This document shows, in pieces, positions 9,041 through 16,020 of a stretch of 39,672 nt of DNA; the first letter of the stretch is position 1, and each line of letters opens with the position of its first letter. The translations under genes were made by a program, and so were the position numbers. The notes under the pieces were generated by a model. It made no database searches, was not told the DNA's origin, and saw only the letters and a list, made by a program, of their open reading frames with translations. The DNA is taken from positions 1-39,672 of the IMG/VR virus record IMGVR_UViG_3300009158_000092. One strand, written 5' to 3'. This DNA comes from a virus.

Positions 9041-10115
9041 TAAAGTTAATGATGTGACGCATATTGCTAAAATAAAAATGCCATATTTTACAAAAAATAA
9101 TTTACACATAAATGCTAATGATAAATGGCTATTTACTAAAATTCTTTTAAATGAAATTCCTAAAGATCTTTCTAACAATATTCATTTTGAAGGCAATGTT
9201 TTATTTTTGCCTTTGGGTGGAAGATATTATCATGACTTTGTAGAAATATTTCCACAGATTTTAACATTAAAAAAAATCAACGAAGATTTTAAAGTTGTAT
9301 TTTTTTGCATTAGTGATGAAGCAGCTGTGACTCATTCCGAATACGCTCCTCCACATTTTACAAAAATTATTGATGGTATCTATGACTCTATGCACAAAAA
9401 CTATAAAGGCATGACTTTTAAATACATGAAAGATATTTTAGATAATTTTGAAATAAAATTCCAATGTCTAGTTTGGGAAGAAGGAATGACTTTTTCTTCT
9501 GATGCATCCTATATGTTTTATTATGATAGGGACAGCTTTGGGGCCCAAGGTATTGATCCAGCAATTGAGACCATATTCCAAAATGAAAAAATATCAAAAG
9601 AGTATATATATCATTCTTATTTAGTTACTGGTTTATCTAACTTGCAAACATTTTATTCATATAAAACAATATTAGAAATGTTTCCTAAAAATAAAACAAT
9701 AAAAAATAAAAAAATATTTATTGGAAGAAAGCAACATGTTTTTATAGACAGGCTTATAGAAAATTACAATGAGCTTGAAGCATTTTTTAATTCTTTAGGC
9801 TATGAGACCATTTATCTTGAAGACTACGACCTTTTTGATCAAATAAAAATTTGTCAGGAATCTGATTTTATCTGTTCTCTCGCAGGAAGCAGCTTTATAA
9901 ATTCATTAATGGCAAACAAAAATACAAAATTATTAAAAATACACACTGGGGATCAAATTAATTTTACTGCTTACACGTATGTTGCTTCAAAATTAGAGTT
10001 GGACATGAAAGAAATTTATTGTGAACCAGATGGCATAAAAATTATTAATTACTTAAAAAATAATAATAGCGAATTTATAAAAATATTTTTAAGAGAGGAA
10101 AATTATGGAAAATAA
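9012..10115 (+). CDS. GT61-family (DUF563-like) glycosyltransferase
   Basis: 367 aa. The segment LGGRYYHDFVEIFPQIL (about 68-84) corresponds to the conserved His/Asp region of GT61 capsule-type glycosyltransferases, and KIFIGRKQ...FFNSLGYETIYLEDYDLFDQIKI...ICSLAGSSFINSLMA matches their C-terminal half ('LAG.HG..L.N..F'). It probably adds a sugar to a surface polymer or protein. Base composition is even more AT-rich than its neighbours, and runs of Lys/Asn/Ile codons suggest recent transfer. It overlaps both adjacent genes, consistent with an operon. Confidence 0.7.
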   Translation: MNPSQILSFNKVNDVTHIAKIKMPYFTKNNLHINANDKWLFTKILLNEIPKDLSNNIHFEGNVLFLPLGGRYYHDFVEIFPQILTLKKINEDFKVVFFCISDEAAVTHSEYAPPHFTKIIDGIYDSMHKNYKGMTFKYMKDILDNFEIKFQCLVWEEGMTFSSDASYMFYYDRDSFGAQGIDPAIETIFQNEKISKEYIYHSYLVTGLSNLQTFYSYKTILEMFPKNKTIKNKKIFIGRKQHVFIDRLIENYNELEAFFNSLGYETIYLEDYDLFDQIKICQESDFICSLAGSSFINSLMANKNTKLLKIHTGDQINFTAYTYVASKLELDMKEIYCEPDGIKIINYLKNNNSEFIKIFLREENYGK

Positions 10116-10317
10116 AGAATCTTCAAATTTAGAAGATAATTTGCCTATGGTAAATTATATAATGCTTCACAGGATTTATGATATCTTGACCCTTTTGGCT
10201 GACAAGGTTGTAGGTGGTGAAGAAATAAGTAAAATGGTAGAATATCATAAAGAAGGTTATCTACTAGGACCCGCTCCAGCATTCAGTGTGGCGGAAAATA
10301 ATCAGGAGGAAATATAA
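10105..10317 (+). CDS. Small conserved-type acidic protein
   Basis: 70 aa; starts 11 bases before the end of the glycosyltransferase gene. The central LHRIYDILTLLADKVVG looks like an amphipathic helix and the ends are polar. No known family is recognised. The gene may be coupled to the small gene that follows two bases later. Confidence 0.6.
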   Translation: MENKESSNLEDNLPMVNYIMLHRIYDILTLLADKVVGGEEISKMVEYHKEGYLLGPAPAFSVAENNQEEI

Positions 10318-10318
10318 G

Positions 10319-10507
10319 ATGGATAAAGAAAAAGTTGTACACGCAATGTTAGAAAAAGTTCAAAATGACACTAGATCAGCATGTGTTCAAAGCGGAATGG
10401 ATCTAATGGAAATTGAACAAACAATTATAAAGAATCAGCAAGGTTTACTTTGGACCCTTTCAAACCTTTATGACTTTATTATTGAAAAAGATTTATTTAA
10501 AAATTAA
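10319..10507 (+). CDS. Small helical hypothetical protein
   Basis: 62 aa from the ATG at 10319, chosen because AGGAGGAA (10305-10312) sits at the right distance; an in-frame start at 10286 would lie inside the upstream gene. The protein is largely helical and charged (LEKVQNDTRSACVQSGMDLM). The function is unknown. It is the last gene before the candidate small RNA. Confidence 0.6.
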   Translation: MDKEKVVHAMLEKVQNDTRSACVQSGMDLMEIEQTIIKNQQGLLWTLSNLYDFIIEKDLFKN

Positions 10508-10511
10508 TCTA

Positions 10512-10540
10512 TTGACTTATTGTTATAGTTAATATACAAT
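10512..10540 (+). promoter_or_regulatory. Strong sigma70-type promoter of a candidate small RNA
   Basis: TTGACT (10512-10517), a 17-base spacer and TACAAT (10535-10540). It begins right after the stop at 10507 and predicts a start near 10547. The next good terminator ends only about 75 bases downstream. Confidence 0.6.
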
Positions 10541-10546
10541 AATATT

Positions 10547-10622
10547 AAGGTTGAGTTAACACTCCCTTATGTGCTTATGCACAACAAAACCCAATCGGAT
10601 CCGCCTCTGATTGGGTTTTGTC
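10547..10622 (+). ncRNA. Candidate small RNA of about 75 nt, or attenuated leader
   Basis: Transcription from the 10512 promoter would give a short RNA with a small hairpin (TGTGC-TTAT-GCACA, 10570-10583) and then a 12-base-pair intrinsic terminator. No good ORF fits inside. It could be an independent small RNA or an attenuator ahead of the genes at 10646 and 10798. The terminator also ends the upstream operon. Confidence 0.4.
10585..10620 (+). terminator. Intrinsic terminator
   Basis: A perfect 12-base inverted repeat: CAAAACCCAATC at 10585-10596 and GATTGGGTTTTG at 10609-10620. It ends in a short U-tract and separates the small-protein operon from the gene at 10646. Confidence 0.8.
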
Positions 10623-10633
10623 ATTATCGGGTG

Positions 10634-10639
10634 TATAAT
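10634..10639 (+). promoter_or_regulatory. -10 box for a leaderless transcript
   Basis: TATAAT at 10634-10639; the start codon ATG is at 10646, exactly where transcription should begin. The -35 region (TTGGGT) is weak and overlaps the terminator. The segment TGTCA-N10-TATAAT resembles the early-region promoters but with one base less in the gap. Confidence 0.5.
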
Positions 10640-10645
10640 ATATAT

Positions 10646-10801
10646 ATGAGCCCAAGACATTTTTCAAAGGTAATGCACAGCCCTTATTTTCAGTCTGATC
10701 ATTATAAGGAAGAGTCTCCTGGCGGCATTTTAGAAACAAGAATTGAAAACTTTTTTAAAAAAATTTTTAAAAAGGAAAAACTAGAAAAGAAAAAACAGTG
10801 A
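10646..10801 (+). CDS. Small basic protein, leaderless
   Basis: 51 aa. The start at 10646 lies 7 bases after the TATAAT box and has no ribosome-binding site. The C-terminal half is rich in Lys and Phe (FFKKIFKKEKLEKKKQ), which could bind nucleic acid or membrane. Its stop TGA overlaps the GTG start of the oxygenase gene by 4 bases, so it may serve as a coupling leader for it. Confidence 0.5.
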   Translation: MSPRHFSKVMHSPYFQSDHYKEESPGGILETRIENFFKKIFKKEKLEKKKQ

Positions 10802-11469
10802 ATTCTCTTGTAAAAACTTTTGGCTCTATAAACATAATTGAAGACTATATATCAAAAGATACATGTGATTTTTTAATTAATATCTACAATGACTCATTTA
10901 CAGAAACTCCAAATAAAGGAATTTTAGGTGGACCATCTCAAGGTCTTGATTATGCTTGGACAGTTGGCCCAGGTTCACCATTTCCTCCATACTCAGCAAA
11001 TAAAAATAAAAACATTGCGTCAGATTTAATAACTAATATAACCAACAGTATGGGTAGATCAATTTCTAACTTTTATTCTGAATCCGTTGACCTAAGAACA
11101 ATATTTTTAAGTAAAATGATTACTGGTGCAAAATTACAAGAGCATTACGATAACTATGAGCCTGGCGGAAAAGAGTTTTATGCTCATGGAACAGATGCAG
11201 AAACAATTGATAAAATTGGATTTGAGTCAGACTGGTCGGCTCTTTTATATTTAAATGATGAATATCAAGGCGGAGAAATAGAGTTTCCGCAATATGATTT
11301 AAAATTAAAGCCTAAGCCAGGAACTTTTGTATTCTTTAAGGGAGACATGGACGCCTTACATTTTGTAAATGAGGTTACTGGGGGAAATAGAATTAATCTA
11401 ATTACATTTTATTGGCGTACAGAATACAGAAAACAATATTTTGAAGCATTAGCCTCTAAGAGCATCTAA
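10798..11469 (+). CDS. 2-oxoglutarate/Fe(II)-dependent oxygenase (prolyl-4-hydroxylase-like)
   Basis: 223 aa with a GTG start overlapping the upstream TGA. The facial triad is visible: H116 and D118 (EHYDNY) and H188 (LHFV), with R198 (GNRIN) ten residues later to bind 2-oxoglutarate. GGEIEFP (about 158-164) is typical of the P4H fold. It hydroxylates an unknown substrate, possibly a peptide, sugar or nucleotide. The setting between glycosyltransferases and SGNH genes hints at a surface-modification role. The 3' end overlaps the convergent gene by 21 bases. Confidence 0.85.
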   Translation: MNSLVKTFGSINIIEDYISKDTCDFLINIYNDSFTETPNKGILGGPSQGLDYAWTVGPGSPFPPYSANKNKNIASDLITNITNSMGRSISNFYSESVDLRTIFLSKMITGAKLQEHYDNYEPGGKEFYAHGTDAETIDKIGFESDWSALLYLNDEYQGGEIEFPQYDLKLKPKPGTFVFFKGDMDALHFVNEVTGGNRINLITFYWRTEYRKQYFEALASKSI

Positions 11470-12480
11470 AAATAGCTCTGCATAATGCATATGTCTATGT
11501 GAACCAAAATGAGCTTGATGATGCCCATGCTCACGATCTAGGGCAAGATTAAAATGTTTAAGTTCTGACATTTCTTTGTGACACTCAAAAATACATGTGC
11601 ATTTTTCATTTAATTCATATTTATGTAAATGGAAATTATCAATTTCTTTAGAGGAATCGCTTTCCCAATTGTTATTTTCTATATCAACAAATCCATTATA
11701 ATAATTTGAATTCATTGTGTTTAATTTTTTTATTGCATCATGAGCAGAGTACATCCATGTTGACCATACAAACTTAATTCCCGCTGTTTCGCAATATTGT
11801 TCTAAAAACATTATACTTTTTAGAGACGTCCAGTAAGCTATCTCTATGGGAAGAACGTCTTCTGCAAAATGAGGTGCCTTTGAATATTTAGGCCTATCTT
11901 CTAAAATTGCGTACCTACTTAAATGAAGTTCTTGAAGAATTTTCTCTTTATTGTCTATAGAATTCTTGGATATAAAAATATTATTATTTATAGGAACTCT
12001 CATTCTTTCAAAATTTGGGAAAAGACACATTAAAATTTTTGGATGGCCATACTCTTTAAAATAGCTATAGATATTAGAAACTATTTCTTCTACCGATATA
12101 CCAGCGATTGAAATGTTAGCGTATGTGCTGTTTAATTTATTTGCAACAACTGTCCCCCAAATAAAATCTTCTGGCAAGCCCATACCGTATGTTACAGAGC
12201 AGCCAGAATATAAAACATCAACATTTTTCTGAAACTCTGGGGATCTGTAAAATTTTGAATTTAAAGAATACAATGTTTCTTTATCATAGAATTCATCTTT
12301 TCCTTCTGGGATTCCATATCCATTGTGTCTATTTTTTGGTTCAGATAATTCATTAAAACAAAGATCTTTTATTTGCTGTTGGGAAAAATTATAATATTTA
12401 TTTTTTTCTATATCATTAACAATTGCCAAGCTTATGTCTGTGTGTGGCAAAGGATTTGGTGCAACAAAAAAATCACCCAT
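11449..12480 (-). CDS. SGNH-hydrolase-like protein, copy 1
   Basis: 343 aa. The block-I motif is GCSVTYG (about 93-99) with S95 in the place of the catalytic Ser of GDS(L). ISIAG (block II) and FPNFER (block III-like) follow, and a C-terminal HFGSHRHMHYAE may supply the catalytic His. Such proteins are typically esterases or O-acyl-glycan transferases and deacetylases. It is paralogous to the next gene upstream (12480-13526). The ATG overlaps the last base of the upstream stop (TAATG). Confidence 0.7.
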   Translation of the reverse strand: MGDFFVAPNPLPHTDISLAIVNDIEKNKYYNFSQQQIKDLCFNELSEPKNRHNGYGIPEGKDEFYDKETLYSLNSKFYRSPEFQKNVDVLYSGCSVTYGMGLPEDFIWGTVVANKLNSTYANISIAGISVEEIVSNIYSYFKEYGHPKILMCLFPNFERMRVPINNNIFISKNSIDNKEKILQELHLSRYAILEDRPKYSKAPHFAEDVLPIEIAYWTSLKSIMFLEQYCETAGIKFVWSTWMYSAHDAIKKLNTMNSNYYNGFVDIENNNWESDSSKEIDNFHLHKYELNEKCTCIFECHKEMSELKHFNLALDREHGHHQAHFGSHRHMHYAELFLDALRG

Positions 12481-13526
12481 TAGTAAATATAATCGCCTCT
12501 ACCAGACAAATCTTTTTTCAAAAAATCTATTTCTTCTTGAGATAAACCAGAAGAATCTTTTGTTTTGCCTAAAACAGTGTTTGCCCAGTGTTGCTGCACA
12601 TGCAAGTTGACATGCTGGCTTCTATTATTTTCTTGTCTTGAGTAAAATTGAGATTTTGTGTATTCTAAAGCATCTAAATTAAACATTGATTGATAGTGTT
12701 TGATATGAGGAATGTTTTTGATAAACTCATCTGAGTAATGGCTCCAACATGTCCAAGTTAAATCAATTCCCAGTTGATCGCACATGGTTTCAAACATACG
12801 CATAAATATTGCAAAGTTTGCTAGGTTGTTTAAGAACTGTTGCTCTGTCAACAGTGGACCATTAACAAATCCACTCCAATCCCTATCCTGCATTTCCTTT
12901 TGAGAAAGGTACATCATTGTATCTGGGTAGCAGTTATCCCAGTATGAGTTAGCTCTAAAATCGTATTCAACCATTCTTTCAATGTTTGGCATATTGATAT
13001 AGATCCTGTCTGGCTTACCAAACTTTTCTATATAGCCAGAAATATTATTAACAATAACATGCCAACTTGCTCCAGATATTGCAAGTCTGTAAAAACCAGA
13101 AAGCTTTTCTGTTTTGCATAATTCATTGTAGGCAATCTTTGACCAATTGTCTTCTATGTTTGCGCCAAAGCCAAATGTCTCAGAACATCCAGAAAATAGT
13201 ACGTGTAGCCCATCATGCTTGTCTGTAAAATCATCGGATCGGTGTCCATAATTGTTCATGATGTAGGTAATGTTCTCATCTTTTTCCCAGACAGAGTCTT
13301 CATTACCAGCAAAGTAATATGTCTGATTGTAAGTAGAGTCATAAGGAGTATTTGGATTAAATCCAGTCTCATAGTTTGGAACTGCCTTGACCTTAGCTAT
13401 TTCTCTAGCTAATTCACCCCAATTTACCGTTGAGCTCTGAAATGGCTTTAGTTCTTCTTTTTCTTTATCAATAACATGCATGTAAGAAGTTTCTCGTTGA
13501 GGCGGGGTATGGGTTGGTCTTGCCAT
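12480..13526 (-). CDS. SGNH-hydrolase-like protein, copy 2
   Basis: 348 aa. It has the block-I motif SGCSETFGFG (S115), then LAISGAS (block II) and NMPNIERM, aligning with LFPNFERM of the neighbouring copy. The tandem pair is likely an old duplication. The C-terminus has HVNLHVQQHWAN where a catalytic His could lie. It is the first gene of the leftward transcript from the promoter near 13576. A role in removing or moving acyl groups on host or virion glycans is inference. Confidence 0.7.
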   Translation of the reverse strand: MARPTHTPPQRETSYMHVIDKEKEELKPFQSSTVNWGELAREIAKVKAVPNYETGFNPNTPYDSTYNQTYYFAGNEDSVWEKDENITYIMNNYGHRSDDFTDKHDGLHVLFSGCSETFGFGANIEDNWSKIAYNELCKTEKLSGFYRLAISGASWHVIVNNISGYIEKFGKPDRIYINMPNIERMVEYDFRANSYWDNCYPDTMMYLSQKEMQDRDWSGFVNGPLLTEQQFLNNLANFAIFMRMFETMCDQLGIDLTWTCWSHYSDEFIKNIPHIKHYQSMFNLDALEYTKSQFYSRQENNRSQHVNLHVQQHWANTVLGKTKDSSGLSQEEIDFLKKDLSGRGDYIY

Positions 13527-13570
13527 AATGTTCCTAATCTATATGTAAATAGTCTACTTTAGACGTATTT

Positions 13571-13576
13571 AGTATA
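13571..13576 (-). promoter_or_regulatory. -10 box upstream of the SGNH gene pair
   Basis: On the minus strand TATACT (13576-13571) follows the repeat element at 13583-13610. The -35 is poor. The predicted leader of about 37 bases holds a GTCTA-AAG-TAGAC hairpin and a TAGGA ribosome-binding site before the ATG at 13526. Confidence 0.45.
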
Positions 13577-13582
13577 ACATAG

Positions 13583-13610
13583 AGTGCGAAAAAAAGTGCG
13601 GCGGCGGTAG
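13583..13610 (+). repeat. Dispersed inverted repeat, left copy
   Basis: AGTGCG-A7-GTGCGGCGGCGGTAG. A near-identical copy lies in the opposite orientation at 29254-29277 (six A and one CGG fewer). Each copy stands directly upstream of a leftward promoter, and together they bracket the whole rightward region. GC-rich ends around an A-tract in otherwise AT-rich sequence make it stand out. Confidence 0.7.
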
Positions 13611-13619
13611 AAGAACATT

Positions 13620-13910
13620 TTAATGATTTAAGTCCCGTTTACCAAAGTATCTATTATATAAATCATTAGATGTGAACTCGTACAAAATATCCATTAGCAG
13701 TTTACACTGAGAATGGGATTCTAGGTACCAGATGTCACAATACCCTTCAGATGCATTCAAACATTTGGCTAAATGGCCTTGTAGCCCTTCTATGACCCAT
13801 TCCAGAGATGCTGAGGCATAGTCAGATTCAGATATATAGTAATTTTGATTATTGACTTTAACTTCAGCTAATACACTGGCTAATTGGTCTACTAAGATCT
13901 GATTTAACAC
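13620..13910 (-). CDS. Hypothetical protein
   Basis: 96 aa with a GTG start overlapping the upstream TAG by one base (TAGTG). Helical, with several Cys and aromatic residues (CLNASEGYCDIWYLESHSQCKL). No family is recognised. It sits between a small membrane protein and the SGNH pair in the leftward strand. Confidence 0.6.
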   Translation of the reverse strand: MLNQILVDQLASVLAEVKVNNQNYYISESDYASASLEWVIEGLQGHLAKCLNASEGYCDIWYLESHSQCKLLMDILYEFTSNDLYNRYFGKRDLNH

Positions 13911-14056
13911 TAGAAGGTTTCTTCGTCTATATCTTCAAATAGATCAAAATCGAATGCTTCTGAGAATCCCGCTTTTTTTAAAATTGAAAATAGCATGTAT
14001 CCAGAAAACATTGCTGTTACCAGCAATGCCAACATTCCTATAAATTTATTTTTCAT
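13910..14056 (-). CDS. Small single-pass membrane protein
   Basis: 48 aa (MKNKFIGMLALLVTAMFSGY...). One hydrophobic helix (about 5-26) is followed by an acidic cytoplasmic or external tail (FDFDLFEDIDEETF). The stop overlaps the next GTG start. It could be an accessory lysis or host-takeover peptide; the function is unknown. Confidence 0.6.
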   Translation of the reverse strand: MKNKFIGMLALLVTAMFSGYMLFSILKKAGFSEAFDFDLFEDIDEETF

Positions 14057-14094
14057 ATATTATCCTAGTCAACTGAGATTATATTACTGTGTAG

Positions 14095-14167
14095 TAGGGA
14101 TACTGGGATTTGAACCCAGAATCTATTGCATATAAGACAAGTGCTTTAACCATTAAGCTATATCCCC
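14095..14167 (-). tRNA. tRNA-Ile(UAU)
   Basis: A 73-nt cloverleaf on the minus strand: acceptor GGGGATA/TATCCCT, D-stem GCTT/AAGC, T-arm CTGGG-TTCAAAT-CCCAG. The anticodon loop CTTATAT gives UAU, which reads the AUA codon. CCA is not encoded. Bacteria normally read AUA with a lysidine-modified CAU tRNA, so a UAU tRNA is notable and fits the AUA-rich phage genes. The anticodon stem has four pairs plus one mismatch. Confidence 0.85.
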
Positions 14168-14173
14168 TTGGGA

Positions 14174-14251
14174 TTAGCCTATTATGTAGTACATGGATCC
14201 AATAATAAAGGTTATTACTATTACCACCGCCACTGCAATTATTGTTTTCAT
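14174..14251 (-). CDS. Tiny single-pass membrane peptide
   Basis: 25 aa, almost entirely one hydrophobic helix (MKTIIAVAVVIVITFIIGSM). The ATG overlaps the TGA of the upstream zinc protein (ATGA) and an AAGGGCGGGAA site precedes it. The function is unknown. Confidence 0.5.
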   Translation of the reverse strand: MKTIIAVAVVIVITFIIGSMYYIIG

Positions 14252-14361
14252 TTCCCGCCCTTAATTAATTTTTCAATGCAATGTGTACAGTAATTCTCAA
14301 GTATACCTTTAGCGTTAATACGCTCTACATATTTTGGGTTTTCACAAAAGTCACATTTCAT
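14248..14361 (-). CDS. Zinc-ribbon mini-protein
   Basis: 37 aa with two CxxC knuckles (CDFC at 3-6 and CTHC at 25-28). It begins at a leaderless start: TACAAT lies at 14373-14368, seven bases before the ATG. It is the first gene of the leftward transcript from the divergent region. Confidence 0.6.
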   Translation of the reverse strand: MKCDFCENPKYVERINAKGILENYCTHCIEKLIKGGK

Positions 14362-14367
14362 AAATCT

Positions 14368-14414
14368 ATTGTACCATAATTCTAGTTGACTGTAATATTT
14401 ACTTATTGTAAAAT
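14368..14414. promoter_or_regulatory. Overlapping divergent promoters
   Basis: Leftward: ATTACA (14396-14391), a 17-base spacer and TACAAT (14373-14368), leaderless for the ATG at 14361. Rightward: TTGACT (14386-14391), a 17-base spacer and TAAAAT (14409-14414), reading into the heptamer repeat. The two -35 boxes overlap, so use of one should exclude the other. Confidence 0.5.
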
Positions 14415-14448
14415 GTTAAAATAATATTTTTTCAAGTATCACTTGATC

Positions 14449-14483
14449 TTAGGTCTTAGGTCTTAGGTCTTAGGTCTTAGGTC
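14449..14483 (+). repeat. Tandem heptamer TTAGGTC
   Basis: Five perfect head-to-tail copies of TTAGGTC, then a degenerate sixth (TTACTAT). There are no spacers, so it is not a CRISPR array. It could be an iteron-type protein-binding array or a slippage-prone microsatellite. Confidence 0.85.
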
Positions 14484-14695
14484 TTACTATATATTTAATA
14501 TTTATTATTTATTGATTTACTGACCCCCCGACCCCCCTATTCGAAGTATACTATTTCTATTTTTCATGTCAAGCTTTTCAGATTTCATAAAATGTTAATA
14601 TATTTTTATCTTGTATGATACATAGTAAAAAAAAGAAAGAAAAAAACGGATAGTCCGCCCATAATGTCCAAATTGGTATAGTTTGTCTACCCTAA

Positions 14696-14771
14696 TGTGA
14701 TACTAATCACAAAGATTTATTTCCGACACGCCCGAAAAACAGGTATAAATGTCAGACCCCCCTGCTATGCT
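14696..14771 (+). promoter_or_regulatory. CRP-like site plus TGTCAG promoter, unit 1
   Basis: TGTGA-TACTAA-TCACA at 14696-14711 (perfect palindrome arms), TGTCAG at 14750-14755, ten bases and a TATGCT -10 (14766-14771). The operator centre is about -74.5 from the predicted start. It drives the gene at 14824 and the operon after it. Confidence 0.7.
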
Positions 14772-14823
14772 TAAAGTATAAAGAAAATCAAGAAAGGTTC
14801 TTGATAAAGAAAGGAGTCAGATA

Positions 14824-14994
14824 ATGACTCAATTAACAGAAACAATCTATAGCACAATCGTGCATGAATTTCACAATGGTGGAGTTAAATCCTCTTATGG
14901 ATTAGATGCCTATACACGCAAGGCGTTATTGCGTGACCTACTTAGTAGCAAGGCTTGCTACTGTATTAACTGTATCTCTAAGGAGGTTAAATAA
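14824..14994 (+). CDS. Small hypothetical protein
   Basis: 56 aa (MTQLTETIYSTIVHEFHNGG...). C-terminal Cys residues (KACYCINC) form a CxC/CxxC cluster that could bind metal. An AAAGGAG site lies ahead. It is the first gene behind promoter unit 1 and is joined to the next by TAATG. The family is unknown. Confidence 0.6.
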   Translation: MTQLTETIYSTIVHEFHNGGVKSSYGLDAYTRKALLRDLLSSKACYCINCISKEVK

Positions 14995-15173
14995 TGACTA
15001 ACTCAATTTTTGGTCAAGGTTTCGCTAAGGTTAGCGACTACCCTAAAGGTTTAATGAACCTCTGCCCTTGCGGGCAAGTAGTGTTAGCACCCGCTAACTA
15101 TCACGCAGGTTTCCCATGGTGGGAAAACCCTAACAAGTGTAAAGAGATGTGGGATAACTCACACTCTGCCTAA
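14994..15173 (+). CDS. Small Cys/Trp protein
   Basis: 59 aa with LCPCGQVVL (CxC) near residue 24 and a Trp-rich HAGFPWWENPNKC end. Possibly a mini zinc protein. One-base overlap with the gene before. The CRP-like site of promoter unit 2 lies inside its last codons (15148-15163). Confidence 0.55.
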   Translation: MTNSIFGQGFAKVSDYPKGLMNLCPCGQVVLAPANYHAGFPWWENPNKCKEMWDNSHSA

Positions 15174-15213
15174 CGGCGTGTCGCTATACAATGTCAGCCT
15201 AATCGGCTATAAT
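15148..15213 (+). promoter_or_regulatory. CRP-like site plus TGTCAG promoter, unit 2
   Basis: TGTGG-GATAAC-TCACA at 15148-15163 (one mismatch), GGCGTGTCG at 15175-15183, a TATACA -35-like hexamer, TGTCAG at 15192-15197 and TATAAT at 15208-15213. The leader AACGAAAGAA (15230-15239) follows. Operator centre about -64.5. Serves the gene at 15248. Confidence 0.75.
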
Positions 15214-15247
15214 TCCTACTATAACAACTAACGAAAGAAGGTCAGAG

Positions 15248-15376
15248 ATGAACCTAGAAGAATACAAGGCGCAAGTAGAGGCGCAACGCAAGGCGAGCCT
15301 ATTGAAGGCAATCGCAACAATGTCAGAGGCTAATGATAAAATGTCCTCACTATTCAACACGAAAGAGGCTAACTAA
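15248..15376 (+). CDS. Small helical hypothetical protein
   Basis: 42 aa (MNLEEYKAQVEAQRKASLL...), predicted as one long amphipathic helix. It carries promoter unit 3 within its coding sequence (15321-15342). TAATG overlap with the next gene. The function is unknown. Confidence 0.55.
   Translation: MNLEEYKAQVEAQRKASLLKAIATMSEANDKMSSLFNTKEAN
15321..15342 (+). promoter_or_regulatory. Intragenic TGTCAG promoter, unit 3
   Basis: TGTCAG (15321-15326), ten bases, then TAAAAT (15337-15342), inside the 15248 gene. The leader ACGAAAGAGG follows and fits the ATG at 15376. No CRP-like site is present. Confidence 0.5.
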
Positions 15377-15558
15377 TGTCATACGCATACTCATACGATA
15401 CTAACTCAATCTCTAAATGGAATACCATTCAAGAAGATGTCGCAGACCAATACACTTACCTAGATGAGGTAGATGAAGAAGAAGAACCGCTAGATGAATT
15501 CAATGATGAAGATGTCGAGCAACTAGAAAAACTATACGCACTAACATGGGAGAACTAA
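15376..15558 (+). CDS. Small acidic protein
   Basis: 60 aa, strongly acidic (DEVDEEEEPLDEFNDEDVEQ). This charge pattern is seen in phage DNA-mimic or host-protein-binding peptides, but that is only a suggestion. It has its own likely promoter inside the upstream gene. Confidence 0.6.
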   Translation: MSYAYSYDTNSISKWNTIQEDVADQYTYLDEVDEEEEPLDEFNDEDVEQLEKLYALTWEN

Positions 15559-15560
15559 TA

Positions 15561-15710
15561 ATGACTATCACTTACTCGCTATGGGACGGCGCACAATTCT
15601 TAGGTTTCTTTACCGCTACTAGCGCAGATGAAATGCTAAAAGTAGTAGAGGACTTACAGAAAGTTTCTAAAAATGTAGTAGCACACTTACGAAAGGTAGA
15701 ACAGAACTAA
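15561..15710 (+). CDS. Small hypothetical protein
   Basis: 49 aa (MTITYSLWDGAQFLGFFTAT...), a short beta strand pair then a helix (ADEMLKVVEDLQKVSKNVV). Unknown. It is linked to the next gene by a TAATG overlap. Confidence 0.55.
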   Translation: MTITYSLWDGAQFLGFFTATSADEMLKVVEDLQKVSKNVVAHLRKVEQN

Positions 15711-15850
15711 TGACTATTGAACTAAACGAATACGGCTTAATGATTGACCTAGGGGACTTTCTCTATGTATCCCAATCATGGGCGTTTATTATCTTGTCGG
15801 TGCTAGGTGCTACAATCTATAAAGTAATCAAGAGAAAGAAGAATAAGTAA
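15710..15850 (+). CDS. Small single-pass membrane protein
   Basis: 46 aa. A hydrophobic helix (about 22-38, SWAFIILSVLGATIYKV) is followed by a very basic end (IKRKKNK), giving an inside-positive orientation. TAATG overlaps on both sides. The function is unknown. Confidence 0.55.
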   Translation: MTIELNEYGLMIDLGDFLYVSQSWAFIILSVLGATIYKVIKRKKNK

Positions 15851-16020
15851 TGAAAGAATGTAAAGTAATCAACTGTAGTAATACCGATTTAGTTTATAGC
15901 GGTATAGATGCACTAATGCTAGGCGGTATAGCAACCGAGACCTATTGCTACTCATGCGCTAATGCGTATAATCAAATAGATAACGCTATGACACTACTAA
16001 GAGATAAGGCTAATGCGTAA
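15850..16020 (+). CDS. Zinc-finger-like mini-protein
   Basis: 56 aa with C4/C9 (ECKVINC) and CYSC (33-36), a C4 metal site. It resembles other short zinc ribbons in this window. TAATG overlap on both sides. Confidence 0.55.
   Translation: MKECKVINCSNTDLVYSGIDALMLGGIATETYCYSCANAYNQIDNAMTLLRDKANA

Larger units (their letters stand above)
14415..14823. other. Divergent intergenic region, candidate replication or control locus
   Basis: About 410 bases without a credible gene. It holds a TCAAGT-ATC-ACTTGA hairpin (14432-14446), the tandem heptamer at 14449-14483, two C-runs (near 14523-14538), an A/G-rich tract (about 14627-14648), a CGACACGCC box (14724-14732) and the first CRP-like site and TGTCAG promoter. 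Iteron-like repeats between divergent transcripts are typical of control or replication sites; no origin function can be shown. Confidence 0.45.

Noticed and set aside
14449-14483. CRISPR array
   Set aside because: The heptamer copies are contiguous and have no spacers.
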